Below are positions 34,727-42,555 of a stretch of 64,000 nt of DNA, piece by piece (the first letter of the stretch is position 1; the number at the start of each line of letters is the position of its first letter). Source of the DNA: Motiliproteus sp. MSK22-1 (GTDB lineage Bacteria; Pseudomonadota; Gammaproteobacteria; Pseudomonadales; Balneatricaceae); NCBI RefSeq assembly GCF_001968815.1, contig NZ_MIEQ01000024.1, positions 1 through 64,000 of the forward strand. Direction: 5' to 3'. Under the pieces are notes generated by a model, which ran no database searches, was not told the DNA's origin, and saw only the letters and a program-made list of their open reading frames with translations. A program made the position numbers and the translations under genes.

Positions 34727-34736
34727 TGTAATTACA
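34727..34736. promoter_or_regulatory. palindromic operator candidate of the brnTA promoter
   Basis: TGTAATTACA is a perfect ten-base palindrome just after a -10-like TATACT (34716-34721) and just before the brnT start. BrnA is known to repress its own promoter, so this is a reasonable binding site. Confidence 0.4.
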
Positions 34737-34745
34737 ATGTATTCC

Positions 34746-35039
34746 ATGGCTCAGTTACTATTTGAATGGGATTCAAGCAAAAATACGTCAAACATCAAGA
34801 AGCACGGGATCTCCTTCGAGGAAGCAAAGACCGTGTTTACTGACGAGTATGCCCGAATGATTGGAGATCCTGACCACTCTGAAGATGAAGACAGGTTTAT
34901 TCTACTAGGTACGAGTATTGATTCTCGTTTGTTGGTTGTCTGTCACTGCATCAGAGAACAAGAAAGTATACGCATAATTTCTGCGCGTAAAGCTGACAAA
35001 CAAGAACGTAATATTTATGAGAGGTATCGTCATGCGTGA
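34746..35039 (+). CDS. brnT: BrnT-family ribonuclease toxin
   Basis: This 97-residue RelE-fold toxin of the type II BrnT/BrnA system cleaves RNA. Family landmarks are LFEWDSSKNTSNIKKHGISFEEA, FTDEYAR, EDRFILLGTSIDSRLLVVCH, and the C-terminal IRIISARKADKQERNIYERY. The start at 34746 fits the family N-terminus; an ATG at 34737 would add three residues. The transcript may be almost leaderless. It overlaps the antitoxin start by eight bases. It lies right after the sbcC repeat, on the boundary of the variable region. Confidence 0.9.
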   Translation: MAQLLFEWDSSKNTSNIKKHGISFEEAKTVFTDEYARMIGDPDHSEDEDRFILLGTSIDSRLLVVCHCIREQESIRIISARKADKQERNIYERYRHA

Positions 35040-35241
35040 TCATTATGATTTTTCAGATTCAGTTAAAAACCCTTACGCAAAAAAGCTTAAAAAACAGGTC
35101 ACTATACGATTGGATGAAGACACAATCGTATATTTCAAAGAGCTGGCTGAGGATAAGGGTATTCCATATCAAAGCTTAATCAACTTGTATTTAAGAGATT
35201 GCGCACAGTCACATCGGGACTTAAAAATGCAATGGCAATAA
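35032..35241 (+). CDS. brnA: BrnA-family antitoxin
   Basis: This 69-residue ribbon-helix-helix antitoxin has FSDSVKNPYAKKLKKQVTIR, followed by LDEDTIVYFKELAEDKGIPYQSLINLYLRDC. It starts within the last codons of brnT, so expression is coupled. It should neutralise BrnT and repress the operon. Confidence 0.9.
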   Translation: MRDHYDFSDSVKNPYAKKLKKQVTIRLDEDTIVYFKELAEDKGIPYQSLINLYLRDCAQSHRDLKMQWQ

Positions 35242-35352
35242 GCAGTTAATCGGCTATGTTCGCACTAAATGTTGATTGGTCTCGGTAGTAATGAAATAAT
35301 CCATAAAATCAATAGATTGTCTTGTTTTTGATTGTTGCTGGTAATTATTTAG

Positions 35353-35364
35353 AGAGCCGTAGGG
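35353..35364. repeat. 12-bp direct repeat, left copy, flanking the effector segment
   Basis: AGAGCCGTAGGG recurs at 36915-36926 in the same orientation. The pair brackets the small gene at 35425 and the Cif-like gene. Confidence 0.5.
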
Positions 35365-35424
35365 CCAGCCCCCCTGGAGATACGTTTTCCTGTAATCTGA
35401 CAGTCTTGTTATCTAAAATAAATA

Positions 35425-35691
35425 ATGAATGATATTACCTACAAAAATTTCACATTAAGAGTTCTAACCGATGGTTTAAAACTATTAATAATTGATGATA
35501 GCAATAAGGTTTTGCATGAAATTGAACCTCCAGATAACTCTGGATTTTATTTCCCTGTTGTTACTGAGATTGACGGTCCATGTGTGATTGTATGTTTTGA
35601 TCAAGATCATAAAATAAATGAACGAACTGATTGGCGATTTACTGTAGATATCACGACAGGTAGGATTGAGCGAAAATGTCCATGGGTTTAG
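35425..35691 (+). CDS. hypothetical protein (88 aa)
   Basis: This is an 88-residue, AT-rich small protein of unknown family. Alternating hydrophobic and acidic stretches (FTLRVLTDGLKLLIIDDSNK; VVTEIDGPCVIVCFDQD; WRFTVDITTGRIER) suggest a beta-sheet domain without signal peptide. It has the look of a small immunity or accessory protein, but nothing in the sequence proves this. It is convergent with the Cif-like gene, 70 bp away. Confidence 0.55.
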   Translation: MNDITYKNFTLRVLTDGLKLLIIDDSNKVLHEIEPPDNSGFYFPVVTEIDGPCVIVCFDQDHKINERTDWRFTVDITTGRIERKCPWV

Positions 35692-35762
35692 AAGCATTAA
35701 ATGCAAGAGTAAATATTACACAACAGCCTATCTGTCTGAGGTTGATCAATAGATTGTGACTG

Positions 35763-36716
35763 TTAAGTAGATCTAGAAGAGGCCGGAAGATTTCTTATTT
35801 CGGACTTCTTTCGTATATTTTCGATATTGTTTTTAAAGTTATCTGGATCTACAGTATGGAAGTTAAATCTTAGGCCTTTTTCACCTGCTCTTAGATATCT
35901 TTTTTCATCGACTTTTTTAGAATCCTTATCTTTTTCAAAAAGCTCTGTTAATTCATTTTTCAGTGTTTCACCACTTTGTCCTGATTCTGATTTATCCCAA
36001 TAGGTTACAAAGCTGGATAACTTAACCGGACTTTTACCGGAAGAATCCATCCATTCTTTCAGTTTAAGAGGGGGCATCACTCCATCTCCCATATCCGTTT
36101 GGTACATAAATACAGACATGTCACCTGGATCAGACTTGCTTTCTTGTGGTGGGATGTCAATTACATAGGCATGTCCTAAACGGGAGTCTTGAACACGTAT
36201 AATATTGGTTTTAGTTGAATCAAGATTTTTGAGTGTTTCTTTTAGTGAAGAAAAACTTGAGAAGCCTCCTTCTTTGGTTATGTTTTCAGGATTGAATGGT
36301 TTTTTTCCCGGTTGATCGACAAAGGCATGAATGAGAAAGTTAGCTGATTCGCCACATACAGGAGCTAAGGGCCTTTCGTTTAAAGGAATTCCCATCGCTA
36401 CTGCAGCGCTACGACCTCCCACTGCATTAATCAACTCCTGTTGAGTTCGGTTGATTTTTTTAAGTATTTCTCTTGGTTCTAAATCATTGATGTTACCGTG
36501 AGCATCATCCTTAAAAGCTGCAGCAATACTTGGATTTCTTTCCATTTGGGAAGCTAGTTCATAAACAATTCTGGAATTTTGATAGAAAGCAATATCACTT
36601 AAAGGAGGATCAGCAGCAACCTGGGCGCTTACTGCGTTATTTTGGGTTGTATTACTACTCGGAGTAAAGTTGATTTTATTTGGTGAATTTTCAGGTTGGG
36701 AGGTGGAACCAATCAC
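35763..36716 (-). CDS. probable Cif-family cyclomodulin-like effector (Cys-His-Gln deamidase fold)
   Basis: This 317-residue soluble protein has a Ser/Asn/Gln-rich, low-complexity N-terminus (first 40 residues) of the kind used as a type III secretion signal. The next region contains a candidate papain-like triad: C121 in APVCGESANFLIHAF, H182 in SRLGHAYVIDIPP and Q206 in FMYQTDMGDGVMPP. The order Cys-His-Gln and the spacings (61 and 24 residues) resemble Cif from EPEC and its homologues, which deamidate Gln40 of NEDD8 or ubiquitin and arrest the host cell cycle. The gene is AT-rich compared with its surroundings and begins with GTG, so its start is not certain. No secretion system is in the window. 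It could alternatively be another papain-fold effector. Confidence 0.6.
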   Translation of the reverse strand: MIGSTSQPENSPNKINFTPSSNTTQNNAVSAQVAADPPLSDIAFYQNSRIVYELASQMERNPSIAAAFKDDAHGNINDLEPREILKKINRTQQELINAVGGRSAAVAMGIPLNERPLAPVCGESANFLIHAFVDQPGKKPFNPENITKEGGFSSFSSLKETLKNLDSTKTNIIRVQDSRLGHAYVIDIPPQESKSDPGDMSVFMYQTDMGDGVMPPLKLKEWMDSSGKSPVKLSSFVTYWDKSESGQSGETLKNELTELFEKDKDSKKVDEKRYLRAGEKGLRFNFHTVDPDNFKNNIENIRKKSEIRNLPASSRST

Positions 36717-37076
36717 AATTGCACATGCCTCTTTTTCAAAGGATAAATCGAATTTTATATCCTTGAGTAGAAAGTTTTACTTCGAAGTTCACAATTTTTT
36801 AATTTATCGGTGCGACTGCCGTCGTTTAGTATTCTTTCTATCTCGACCAGAGAGTCTGGCTCAAACAGGTGAGCTACGCATCGTTGGTGATTTGGTTATC
36901 AGAAAATGGGACTTAGAGCCGTAGGGTCACCCATTAGCCAGTAGAGGTCAATAAGCAGCACTAAATTCTACAGCAGTGGGAAGCCGTATATTTTTCAATA
37001 ACGGCGACTAATACGCACCCATAGCCTTCAGTTAGTGGATGCGGACTGATCTGCTCCAGTCACCCATCAGAATTAA

Positions 37077-37094
37077 GGAGGCTTTGCGGCCTCC
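37077..37094. terminator. hairpin GGAGGC/GCCTCC, possible terminator
   Basis: A six-base-pair GC stem, extended by weaker pairs, is followed by CTTGGCTTTT. It may be a terminator or part of an IS-encoded structured RNA. Confidence 0.4.
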
Positions 37095-37182
37095 CTTGGC
37101 TTTTAGCCCCAGAAGGTCATTGGTTCCCATCCTCTAAGTGGTTCAAGGTAAGGGCGCATCAGTTAAACCATTATTTTAAGGA

Positions 37183-37248
37183 GAATGTATCTGATTCCAT
37201 TCAGACCCATGGTTTCAACCAAACCCCATATTGGTTATCAGATACATT
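37183..37248. repeat. 13-bp perfect inverted repeat downstream of the IS110 transposase
   Basis: GAATGTATCTGAT (37183-37195) and ATCAGATACATTC (37236-37248) are perfect complements across a 40-bp loop. It lies immediately beyond the transposase stop codon. Confidence 0.7.
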
Positions 37249-37255
37249 CATACTG

Positions 37256-38270
37256 TTTAGCCAAATAATCGACTTGACTGAAATGGAACCTGATCGCGCA
37301 TAACGTAATAGCAGGCTCGCGCCATTTTATGTGCCAGTGCTTTCGTGGCAACCGCCCCATTACGTTGTACTCGCTTTCGTTGGTAAAACCGATGTGCGGC
37401 TTTGTTGTAACAGATAATACGATGGGCAGCTTCGACAAAGGCCTAGGCTAAGTATTTGTTACCATTTTTACTGTTATTTTGGCTCTTTTTTTTTGCCATT
37501 GCTGAAACGGTGTGCGTCAACGCAACGACAATAGGAAGCAAACTGACCCACCGTTGGAAAGCGTTTTATATCACCGGTTTCCAACGCAATAGTGGACCCG
37601 AGTATAGGTCCAATTCCATCAACTGTTTGCAGCGACTGAAAATCGGAGCGTGGAGCGACCTGTGCTTCGACACTGCGTTCTATGGCGCTGATTTGCTCAT
37701 TCAGAACCTTCAACAAGTTCAAACTACACTGTAAAACCAACCGCTGGTTGGCATGATCAAGGTAGCTGACCAATTGAGTGTTAATCTGTTTGATTAGGGC
37801 GCAGTTTACTTTAACGCCTGTACAGCGCCAAATTTGACTTTGTGCGCTAAGCAAGAGAGTCACTCGATGACGAACGAGCTGGAGACGCTTTCGCAATAAA
37901 TCACGTAAAGGGCGCTCGGCTTGAGGATAGATATATCCAGTGGGCAATATTCCCAAACGCATTAGATGTGCCAACCAAAAGGCATCATAAGCATCATCGG
38001 TATGCTTCAGTCCTTTATATTGCTGAGTAGCGGTGGTATTGACTAAACAAGGGTTAAAACCTGCATCTTGTAACCCATCAACTAACCAATACCAGTTAAA
38101 TGTAGATTCAACGGCAACGCCCTTTAGCTCAAGGCGAAAAGGTAGCAATGCTCCGAGAATCATATCAATGTTATTAGGTAAGCGTTTTTGTAAGAGGACC
38201 TATCCTGTTCGTCAATAACGACGACAACACTATTGCCAGAATGCAGGTCAATGGCGGAAAATAAGTTCAT
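37256..38270 (-). pseudogene. IS110-family transposase, disrupted
   Basis: The intact gene would start at ATG 38270 (GGAGG upstream; NLFSAIDLHSGNSVVVVID, the DEDD-domain start) and end at 37256. It carries three lesions. A frameshift near 38210 moves the reading from DEQDR to LLQKRLPNN. A frameshift in a run of nine A on the coding strand (about 37485) follows SNGKKK. A TAG replaces the Trp codon in KYLAWAF (about 37443). The middle 229 residues remain open and show the Tnp_20 serine-domain region (LQTVDGIGPILGSTIALETG, RFPTVGQFASYCRCV). The element is inactive unless rescued by another copy. Confidence 0.85.
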
Positions 38271-38328
38271 GGCATCCTCCTGTAGCGGCAAGTTAGTTTG
38301 CGCACTACCAGCCTACTCCGATATCGGA

Positions 38329-38357
38329 CTATGGGAGGCTGGCTATATGATTTTCAG
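38329..38357. repeat. 29-bp direct repeat, copy 1 (IS110 flank)
   Basis: It is identical to 39854-39882. It begins CTATGGGAGGCT and ends GATTTTCAG. It is located 59 bp upstream of the IS110 transposase start, probably at the element end. Confidence 0.85.
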
Positions 38358-38593
38358 GCCTCTCTGGAGACAATAGAATGTATATGCGTGAAACTTTTAC
38401 GGATTTTGAGTCGCAAGCTCTATCAGGAGAAGAGCACGGTGGCATAAGTTTAAGTGTAGATGTGGGAAAAGCACAACACTCGCATTAAAGCCGTTCCAGT
38501 ACACACTTATTATTGGGTCGATTGAAGGTTGGAAAACATAGCAAGCGTTTAATTGATGCCTTATACAGGTGTGGTTTTATCCCGATTTATTGG

Positions 38594-38633
38594 ACACCTG
38601 ATTAAGAGTCGATAATCTGCTTTAACCAGGTGT
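38594..38633 (-). terminator. hairpin downstream of the PEP-CTERM-like gene
   Basis: ACACCTGATTAA and TTAACCAGGTGT pair at 11 of 12 positions across a 16-base loop, about 60 bp after the gene's stop codon. Confidence 0.45.
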
Positions 38634-38689
38634 TTAAATCTCCTTGAGTTTAGTGATTGGAAATCTAATTAGTTGGTCACCTCACAGCA

Positions 38690-39253
38690 TTAGGTGAAGT
38701 CTTTTCTTCGTCCAAAATAGAGGCCTATTAGACCAAGGCCGAGTAAAGCGATAGATGTAGATTCAGAGACCTGGGCTGCTGTAATGGTAACATTGTCTAT
38801 AGCGGCAAAACCACCAGCTGGATCATTCCAACTGATACTTCGTATCCCTACTCCCGACAGCGTCACTGGACCGGCAAATTCTCCTGAACCAGTGCTGGCT
38901 TGAAAAAAAGAATCAACAGTATTGTTAAAAATATTTTTGGCGACCATATCAAATTGACCAGAGTTACCGCCGAATATAAATTCGAAAGAAGTTACATCGA
39001 AATTGAATCGTAGACTTGCTCCGCTTCCGAAGGAAGCTATATCTAGATTATTTCCTGTAGCTCCCAATGCTTCAAAATCGACATCTGTTGATCTTGATAC
39101 AGCACCTAGAAAGGTAATAGTTCCTTCGGATGTAATCAGAGGAGCGTTTCCTAAATTTTGCCCCGTAGGATTAGTATCCATATCCAAGTATATTGTCCCA
39201 GCATTGGACAGGCCTGAAAGAAAGAGTGCACAGAGGAATGCCAATTTTTTCAT
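38690..39253 (-). CDS. exported protein with PEP-CTERM-like sorting signal
   Basis: This 187-residue protein has a signal peptide (MKKLAFLCALFLSGLSNAG) and a Gly/Asn/Ser-rich beta domain with a cadherin- or lectin-like feel (FGSGASLRFNFDVTSFEF). The C-terminus is VSESTSIALLGLGLIGLYFGRRKDFT: a Pro-poor PEP-like motif, a hydrophobic helix and a basic tail. This is the tripartite exosortase sorting signal. In canonical proteins the motif is VPEPS; here it is VSEST, so processing needs a tolerant sorting enzyme, which is not in the window. GAGG or similar before the ATG is weak. Confidence 0.75.
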   Translation of the reverse strand: MKKLAFLCALFLSGLSNAGTIYLDMDTNPTGQNLGNAPLITSEGTITFLGAVSRSTDVDFEALGATGNNLDIASFGSGASLRFNFDVTSFEFIFGGNSGQFDMVAKNIFNNTVDSFFQASTGSGEFAGPVTLSGVGIRSISWNDPAGGFAAIDNVTITAAQVSESTSIALLGLGLIGLYFGRRKDFT

Positions 39254-39701
39254 TAATTTTCCCTATAATGATTGTCTACGGTTAAAGAAGCCATAAGAAA
39301 AACAGTGTTGCCCATTAGCTAACCGAGGTCAATAGGCATCCACTAGTAAAAATATTATTGAGTGGTTCATTTTCGGATTGATAGTAACGATAACATCAAG
39401 CTTTCTAGTATCCTAATCGTTAGGTTTTATTAATCTAGTGGGAAAATATGTTTGCCAATAGCGTCTGAAAGCCCTATAAATCCTGGTGATCATCTGAAAA
39501 TAAATATCCGTTTGGTTGATTTTTAATCGAATTTTCATCAACCACCATTTGTCCGATATTCTGCAGATGCCTTACCTCGATGGCTTTGATATGATCTTGC
39601 GAGCCCTTGATTTAGTCATTATCTAAGCTCTGAGTATAGCTTCCCCTTTTTCTCCCATTGGCTTGAGCTGAGGACGCCCTTCGTTGCCCTTGGTGAAACG
39701 G

Positions 39702-39770
39702 TTAGTGATTGTCGATATCTGCGACGGTCAGGTACAGGGTTTCAGCCAAGCGTAAGCCCATACTGTAAGC
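39702..39770 (-). pseudogene. tyrosine recombinase fragment (23 codons)
   Basis: The minus strand reads AYSMGLRLAETLYLTVADID followed by NH and a stop. This is the conserved box-I region of the IS91-associated tyrosine recombinases (YSxGLRLxEALxLxVxDID). It corresponds to the part missing from the chimeric ORF at 33281-33826. Both sides are broken. Confidence 0.55.
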
Positions 39771-39853
39771 GACTTCGTTCAACAAGAAGCTCAAAGGGAA
39801 TGGCTACTCGCCGCTTCGCTATGTTTCGGCATCTTATTATTTGAGCATTAGGG

Positions 39854-39882
39854 CTATGGGAGGCTGGCTATATGATTTTCAG
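39854..39882. repeat. 29-bp direct repeat, copy 2
   Basis: It is identical to 38329-38357 with no IS110 gene attached, so it is either a leftover element end or the original target sequence. Confidence 0.85.
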
Positions 39883-40050
39883 AGATCGTTGGTCTTTGAA
39901 ACGCTATGCTGAGCGATTGGGAAACAGATGGCTCAAAGGGGCGGGCCGAAATATCTTTAATTGTAGGAGCAATAATTTGGATAAGGCGAAGAGAGCTATT
40001 ATGACGGATTTATTGATGGATATCCTTGAAATTTTTAGTGGAAGATCAAA

Positions 40051-40380
40051 ATGTTAAAAACAGTAGTACTTTTCAGTTCGTTGTTGATGTCGATATCAGT
40101 TTTTGCCTGTGATTCTGCGAAAAACCCTTGTGGGAACACGGCTCATTCGAAGGTGTCGGAGGTCGATATGGAAGAGCAAATGAACAAAATGGCACCTATG
40201 TTTGGGAATATGGTGCAAAGCATGATGTCTGGGCGTTTTGAGGCATTAGCTGACCCGGCAGTCACAAAACAACTTGCCCGATTTTCTAAAAGTTATTTTG
40301 ATGCTCTTGTTAGCGAGGGCTTTAGCGAAGATCAGGCGCTAAAAATAGTAGTTTCCGTAGGTATTCCAACTGCTCAGTAA
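40051..40380 (+). CDS. small exported hypothetical protein
   Basis: This 109-residue protein has a signal peptide (TVVLFSSLLMSISVFACDSA); a cysteine at the cleavage region (SVFAC) gives a lipobox-like site. The mature part is helical and Met-rich (MEEQMNKMAPMFGNMVQSMM). It ends in a hydrophobic helix pattern (FSKSYFDALVSEGFSEDQALKIV). No family was recognised. It could be a lipoprotein. It is the first normal-looking gene after the mobile region. Confidence 0.65.
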   Translation: MLKTVVLFSSLLMSISVFACDSAKNPCGNTAHSKVSEVDMEEQMNKMAPMFGNMVQSMMSGRFEALADPAVTKQLARFSKSYFDALVSEGFSEDQALKIVVSVGIPTAQ

Positions 40381-40515
40381 TGAGAGCAGTAAGGTCATAC
40401 TCCCTTGAGAATCTGAGATAATTGCGACACAGATTAACCTATAAAAAGAGTGACTGACAGAAATGCGCATTAAGAAACCCCTAAAGGAACATAAGCATTT
40501 TTTAGACATATCACT

Positions 40516-41088
40516 ATGAAAAAAGACGAAATTTCGGCGCAAACTAAGTTGGAAGATATTTCTGCCCTGGCAGCCGCTCCCCGGCAAAAATTGCAACAAC
40601 TGGGAGCTGAGACATTACAGGATATTGCAGACAATCTATCTCGATCCAGGTTAAAAAACACACGCCGTATTGGACCGAAAACCTTCGCGTTGATCACTGG
40701 GTTGTTGGAGCAGGCTGGGCTTCAGTTACGTGATAATGTTTTGAGTTCCAGTGTTGAGTTGCAGGAACAAGTGCAGCAGTTCAGTACGGATACGGAACTG
40801 CTTCGAAGTCAGGTTCAGCAATGGGTCAGGTTAAATAAACCAGACATTGATCTTGCCTGGAGGGAGCATCGGGAAGGGGCTTACGGGGACTATCTCAGAG
40901 CACAAATGCTGGCGCTGAATGAAATATCTGCAAATTCTGTAGTGAAGCGTGAATTTGAGCATCAACTGGTACGGTCGTTACAGCGGTATCAACGTCAGAC
41001 CCGCTATGCAAAAAGTAAAGAAGCACTGATGGATGGGATTACCGCTCAGGGAAAGGTCAATCGAAACCGATCACGACGATACCGTTAA
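40516..41088 (+). CDS. hypothetical protein with possible helix-hairpin-helix start
   Basis: This 190-residue soluble helical protein has two repeated short helix-turn elements in residues 10-65 (LAAAPRQKLQQLGAETLQDI; SRLKNTRRIGPKTFALITGL) that resemble helix-hairpin-helix DNA-binding units. A charged coiled middle and a strongly basic C-terminus (KVNRNRSRRYR) follow, consistent with nucleic-acid binding. No family was recognised and the function is unknown. Confidence 0.6.
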   Translation: MKKDEISAQTKLEDISALAAAPRQKLQQLGAETLQDIADNLSRSRLKNTRRIGPKTFALITGLLEQAGLQLRDNVLSSSVELQEQVQQFSTDTELLRSQVQQWVRLNKPDIDLAWREHREGAYGDYLRAQMLALNEISANSVVKREFEHQLVRSLQRYQRQTRYAKSKEALMDGITAQGKVNRNRSRRYR

Positions 41089-41244
41089 TCTCCAGGGTTA
41101 CTGACGAAGTGAATTTGCTTATCTATTCTGGTCCCATAACCGCTTTTAAACAGCTACGGAAATTTTTAAAGTGAAGTTACTTGACCTGTCTATGGGTGCA
41201 GGGTGGATGCTGTCCCTGAACTCATTGGGAGAAGAGCACAGAAT

Positions 41245-41766
41245 ATGCTGACAGTTAGCCAGTTGGGGAAAAAGTTCCAAATATCAAGATCAACCATTCT
41301 TTACTACGAGCGGGAAAATATACTCCTGCCAGCCAGACGATCAGAAAATGGTTATCGCTGGTATGGAAGTGATCAGATTGAGCGCTTGGAACGCATTTTG
41401 ACCTACCGTTCTGTTGGTGTTCCCGTGTCTGAACTTAATGGGCTATTGCAACGAAAAGATGATGTTGGCAGTGCACAGCTTCTCTGGGACCAGTTTCATA
41501 ATCTGGAACGGGAAATAAAGAAGCTGCGCCAGCAGCAACGCGCCATCTTAAAATTTCTGGATAACCCAATGGTATTGGAGGAAACAATGGTCAGTAAAGA
41601 ACGCTGGGTCGAGATAATGAAAGTATCTGGGATGAGTGATGAGGCCATGCACAACTGGCATCGGCAGTTTGAAAAGATGGAACCGGATTCTCATCAGGAA
41701 TTTCTCGAATCATTGAGTATTGAGGATGAGGAAATCAGCCGGATCAGAGAGTGGTCCCGGAGCTAG
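41245..41766 (+). CDS. MerR-family transcriptional regulator
   Basis: This 173-residue regulator has a winged-helix MerR domain at residues 1-70 (MLTVSQLGKKFQISRSTILY, YERENILLPARRSENGYRWY) and a dimerising helix (FHNLEREIKKLRQQQRAILKFL). Its C-terminal helical region resembles TipAS-like folds (VSKERWVEIMKVSGMSDEAM). It has no cysteine pattern for metals, so it is unlikely to be a MerR/CueR metal sensor. Start 41245 has GGGAGAAG upstream; an earlier in-frame ATG at 41203 lacks one. Confidence 0.85.
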   Translation: MLTVSQLGKKFQISRSTILYYERENILLPARRSENGYRWYGSDQIERLERILTYRSVGVPVSELNGLLQRKDDVGSAQLLWDQFHNLEREIKKLRQQQRAILKFLDNPMVLEETMVSKERWVEIMKVSGMSDEAMHNWHRQFEKMEPDSHQEFLESLSIEDEEISRIREWSRS

Positions 41767-42026
41767 TCTGAAGTCCCGAAAGTTAATGCTGTAAATAAAC
41801 TTGCCCAGGGAGGGGCAAGTCGGAAAAAGCGATTTTCCGCAAGGGTAGGATCCTTTAGATGGATAAAACTGCCTACATTGATAAAACAACTTACATGGGC
41901 AGGCTTTACTATAAATTAATCCTGATCTAATGCAGATCAATTGACTGGATGCTAGTGATTGTCGACTTCAGGTATCTGGATAATGATGAGATCAGTTAGT
42001 AAAGGCTTTTTATGCAGGTGTATCAA

Positions 42027-42488
42027 ATGAAACGATCAACAACAAGGCTCTTATTTATGAAGCTGGCCCATTGGCTTATGCTGCCGCTTTTAATGGCAGT
42101 GACATTGAATATCTATGCCGACAGTCAGGTTGAAAAGCGATCTATCAGCATTGATTTGGTTCTGGACCAATCACTGCGGCAGTATGCTGATAAACCCTGG
42201 GTGGTTTATGTATTTGCCAAGCCTCTGGATTCTAAGGTCCCTGTCGCTTCAAAAAAGCTAACGCTTAATCAGGTTCCGATGAGGGTACTTCTGGAAGAAA
42301 AGAACTTTCTGTTGGAAAATCTGACCTTAGCTTCAGTAGATAAAGTCACCGTGGCTGCTAAAGTTACCCGACATGGTTCGCCGCACAAAACGGTGGTGGG
42401 GGATTTATTGGCTAAATCCTTACCCATTGATTTTACTGAAGGGGCAAATCAAACGATTCGTCTGGTGATAGACAAAGAGGTTGATTAG
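42027..42488 (+). CDS. exported stand-alone CcmI/CycH C-terminal-like domain protein
   Basis: This protein has about 153 residues with a signal anchor (LAHWLMLPLLMAVTLNIYA). The single domain resembles the immunoglobulin-like C-terminus of cytochrome c biogenesis protein CcmI: ISIDLVLDQSLRQYADKPWV, VYVFAKPLDSKVPVASKKL, LPLTV-like VPMRVLLEEKNFL, and KVTVAAKVTRHGSPH then GDLLAK. The TPR and membrane parts of CcmI are missing and no ccm gene is nearby. In CcmI this domain binds apocytochrome c; whether the isolated domain does so is unknown. Start could be 42012 or 42027. Confidence 0.6.
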   Translation: MKRSTTRLLFMKLAHWLMLPLLMAVTLNIYADSQVEKRSISIDLVLDQSLRQYADKPWVVYVFAKPLDSKVPVASKKLTLNQVPMRVLLEEKNFLLENLTLASVDKVTVAAKVTRHGSPHKTVVGDLLAKSLPIDFTEGANQTIRLVIDKEVD

Positions 42489-42555
42489 CCGGTTTATCGT
42501 ATAAATAGGGGGTTGGCAGCAGTCATAAGGGACATCGCTGCCAGATCTTGTGAAA

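Larger units (their letters stand above)
36717..37255. other. 539-bp gene-free stretch next to the IS110 remnant
   Basis: It includes the right 12-bp repeat copy (36915-36926), a CCCATTAGC...GAGGTCAATA motif (36930-36957) that recurs at 39311-39338, a GGAGGC/GCCTCC hairpin at 37077-37094 and a 13-bp inverted repeat at 37183-37248. Part of it is probably the noncoding end of the IS110 element. Confidence 0.5.
38271..38689. other. 419-bp gene-free stretch upstream of the IS110 remnant
   Basis: No coding region was recognised. It contains the first copy of a 29-bp repeat (38329-38357) and an ACACCTG/CAGGTGT hairpin at 38594-38633 that lies downstream of the PEP-CTERM-like gene. Confidence 0.5.
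39254..40050. other. 797-bp mostly gene-free stretch with recombinase remnant
   Basis: It holds the second CCCATTAGC...GAGGTCAATA motif (39311-39338), a short recombinase fragment (39702-39770) and the second copy of the 29-bp repeat (39854-39882). Short open frames here lack coding character. Confidence 0.55.

Noticed and set aside
37238-37438. 66-codon minus-strand ORF as a separate gene
   Set aside because: It is another frame over the C-terminal part of the disrupted IS110 transposase; the real frame reads FVEAAHRIICYNKAAHRFYQ.
39872-40057. 61-codon plus-strand ORF starting in the 29-bp repeat
   Set aside because: Its start lies in repeat sequence, the product resembles nothing, and it overlaps the start of the next exported protein gene.
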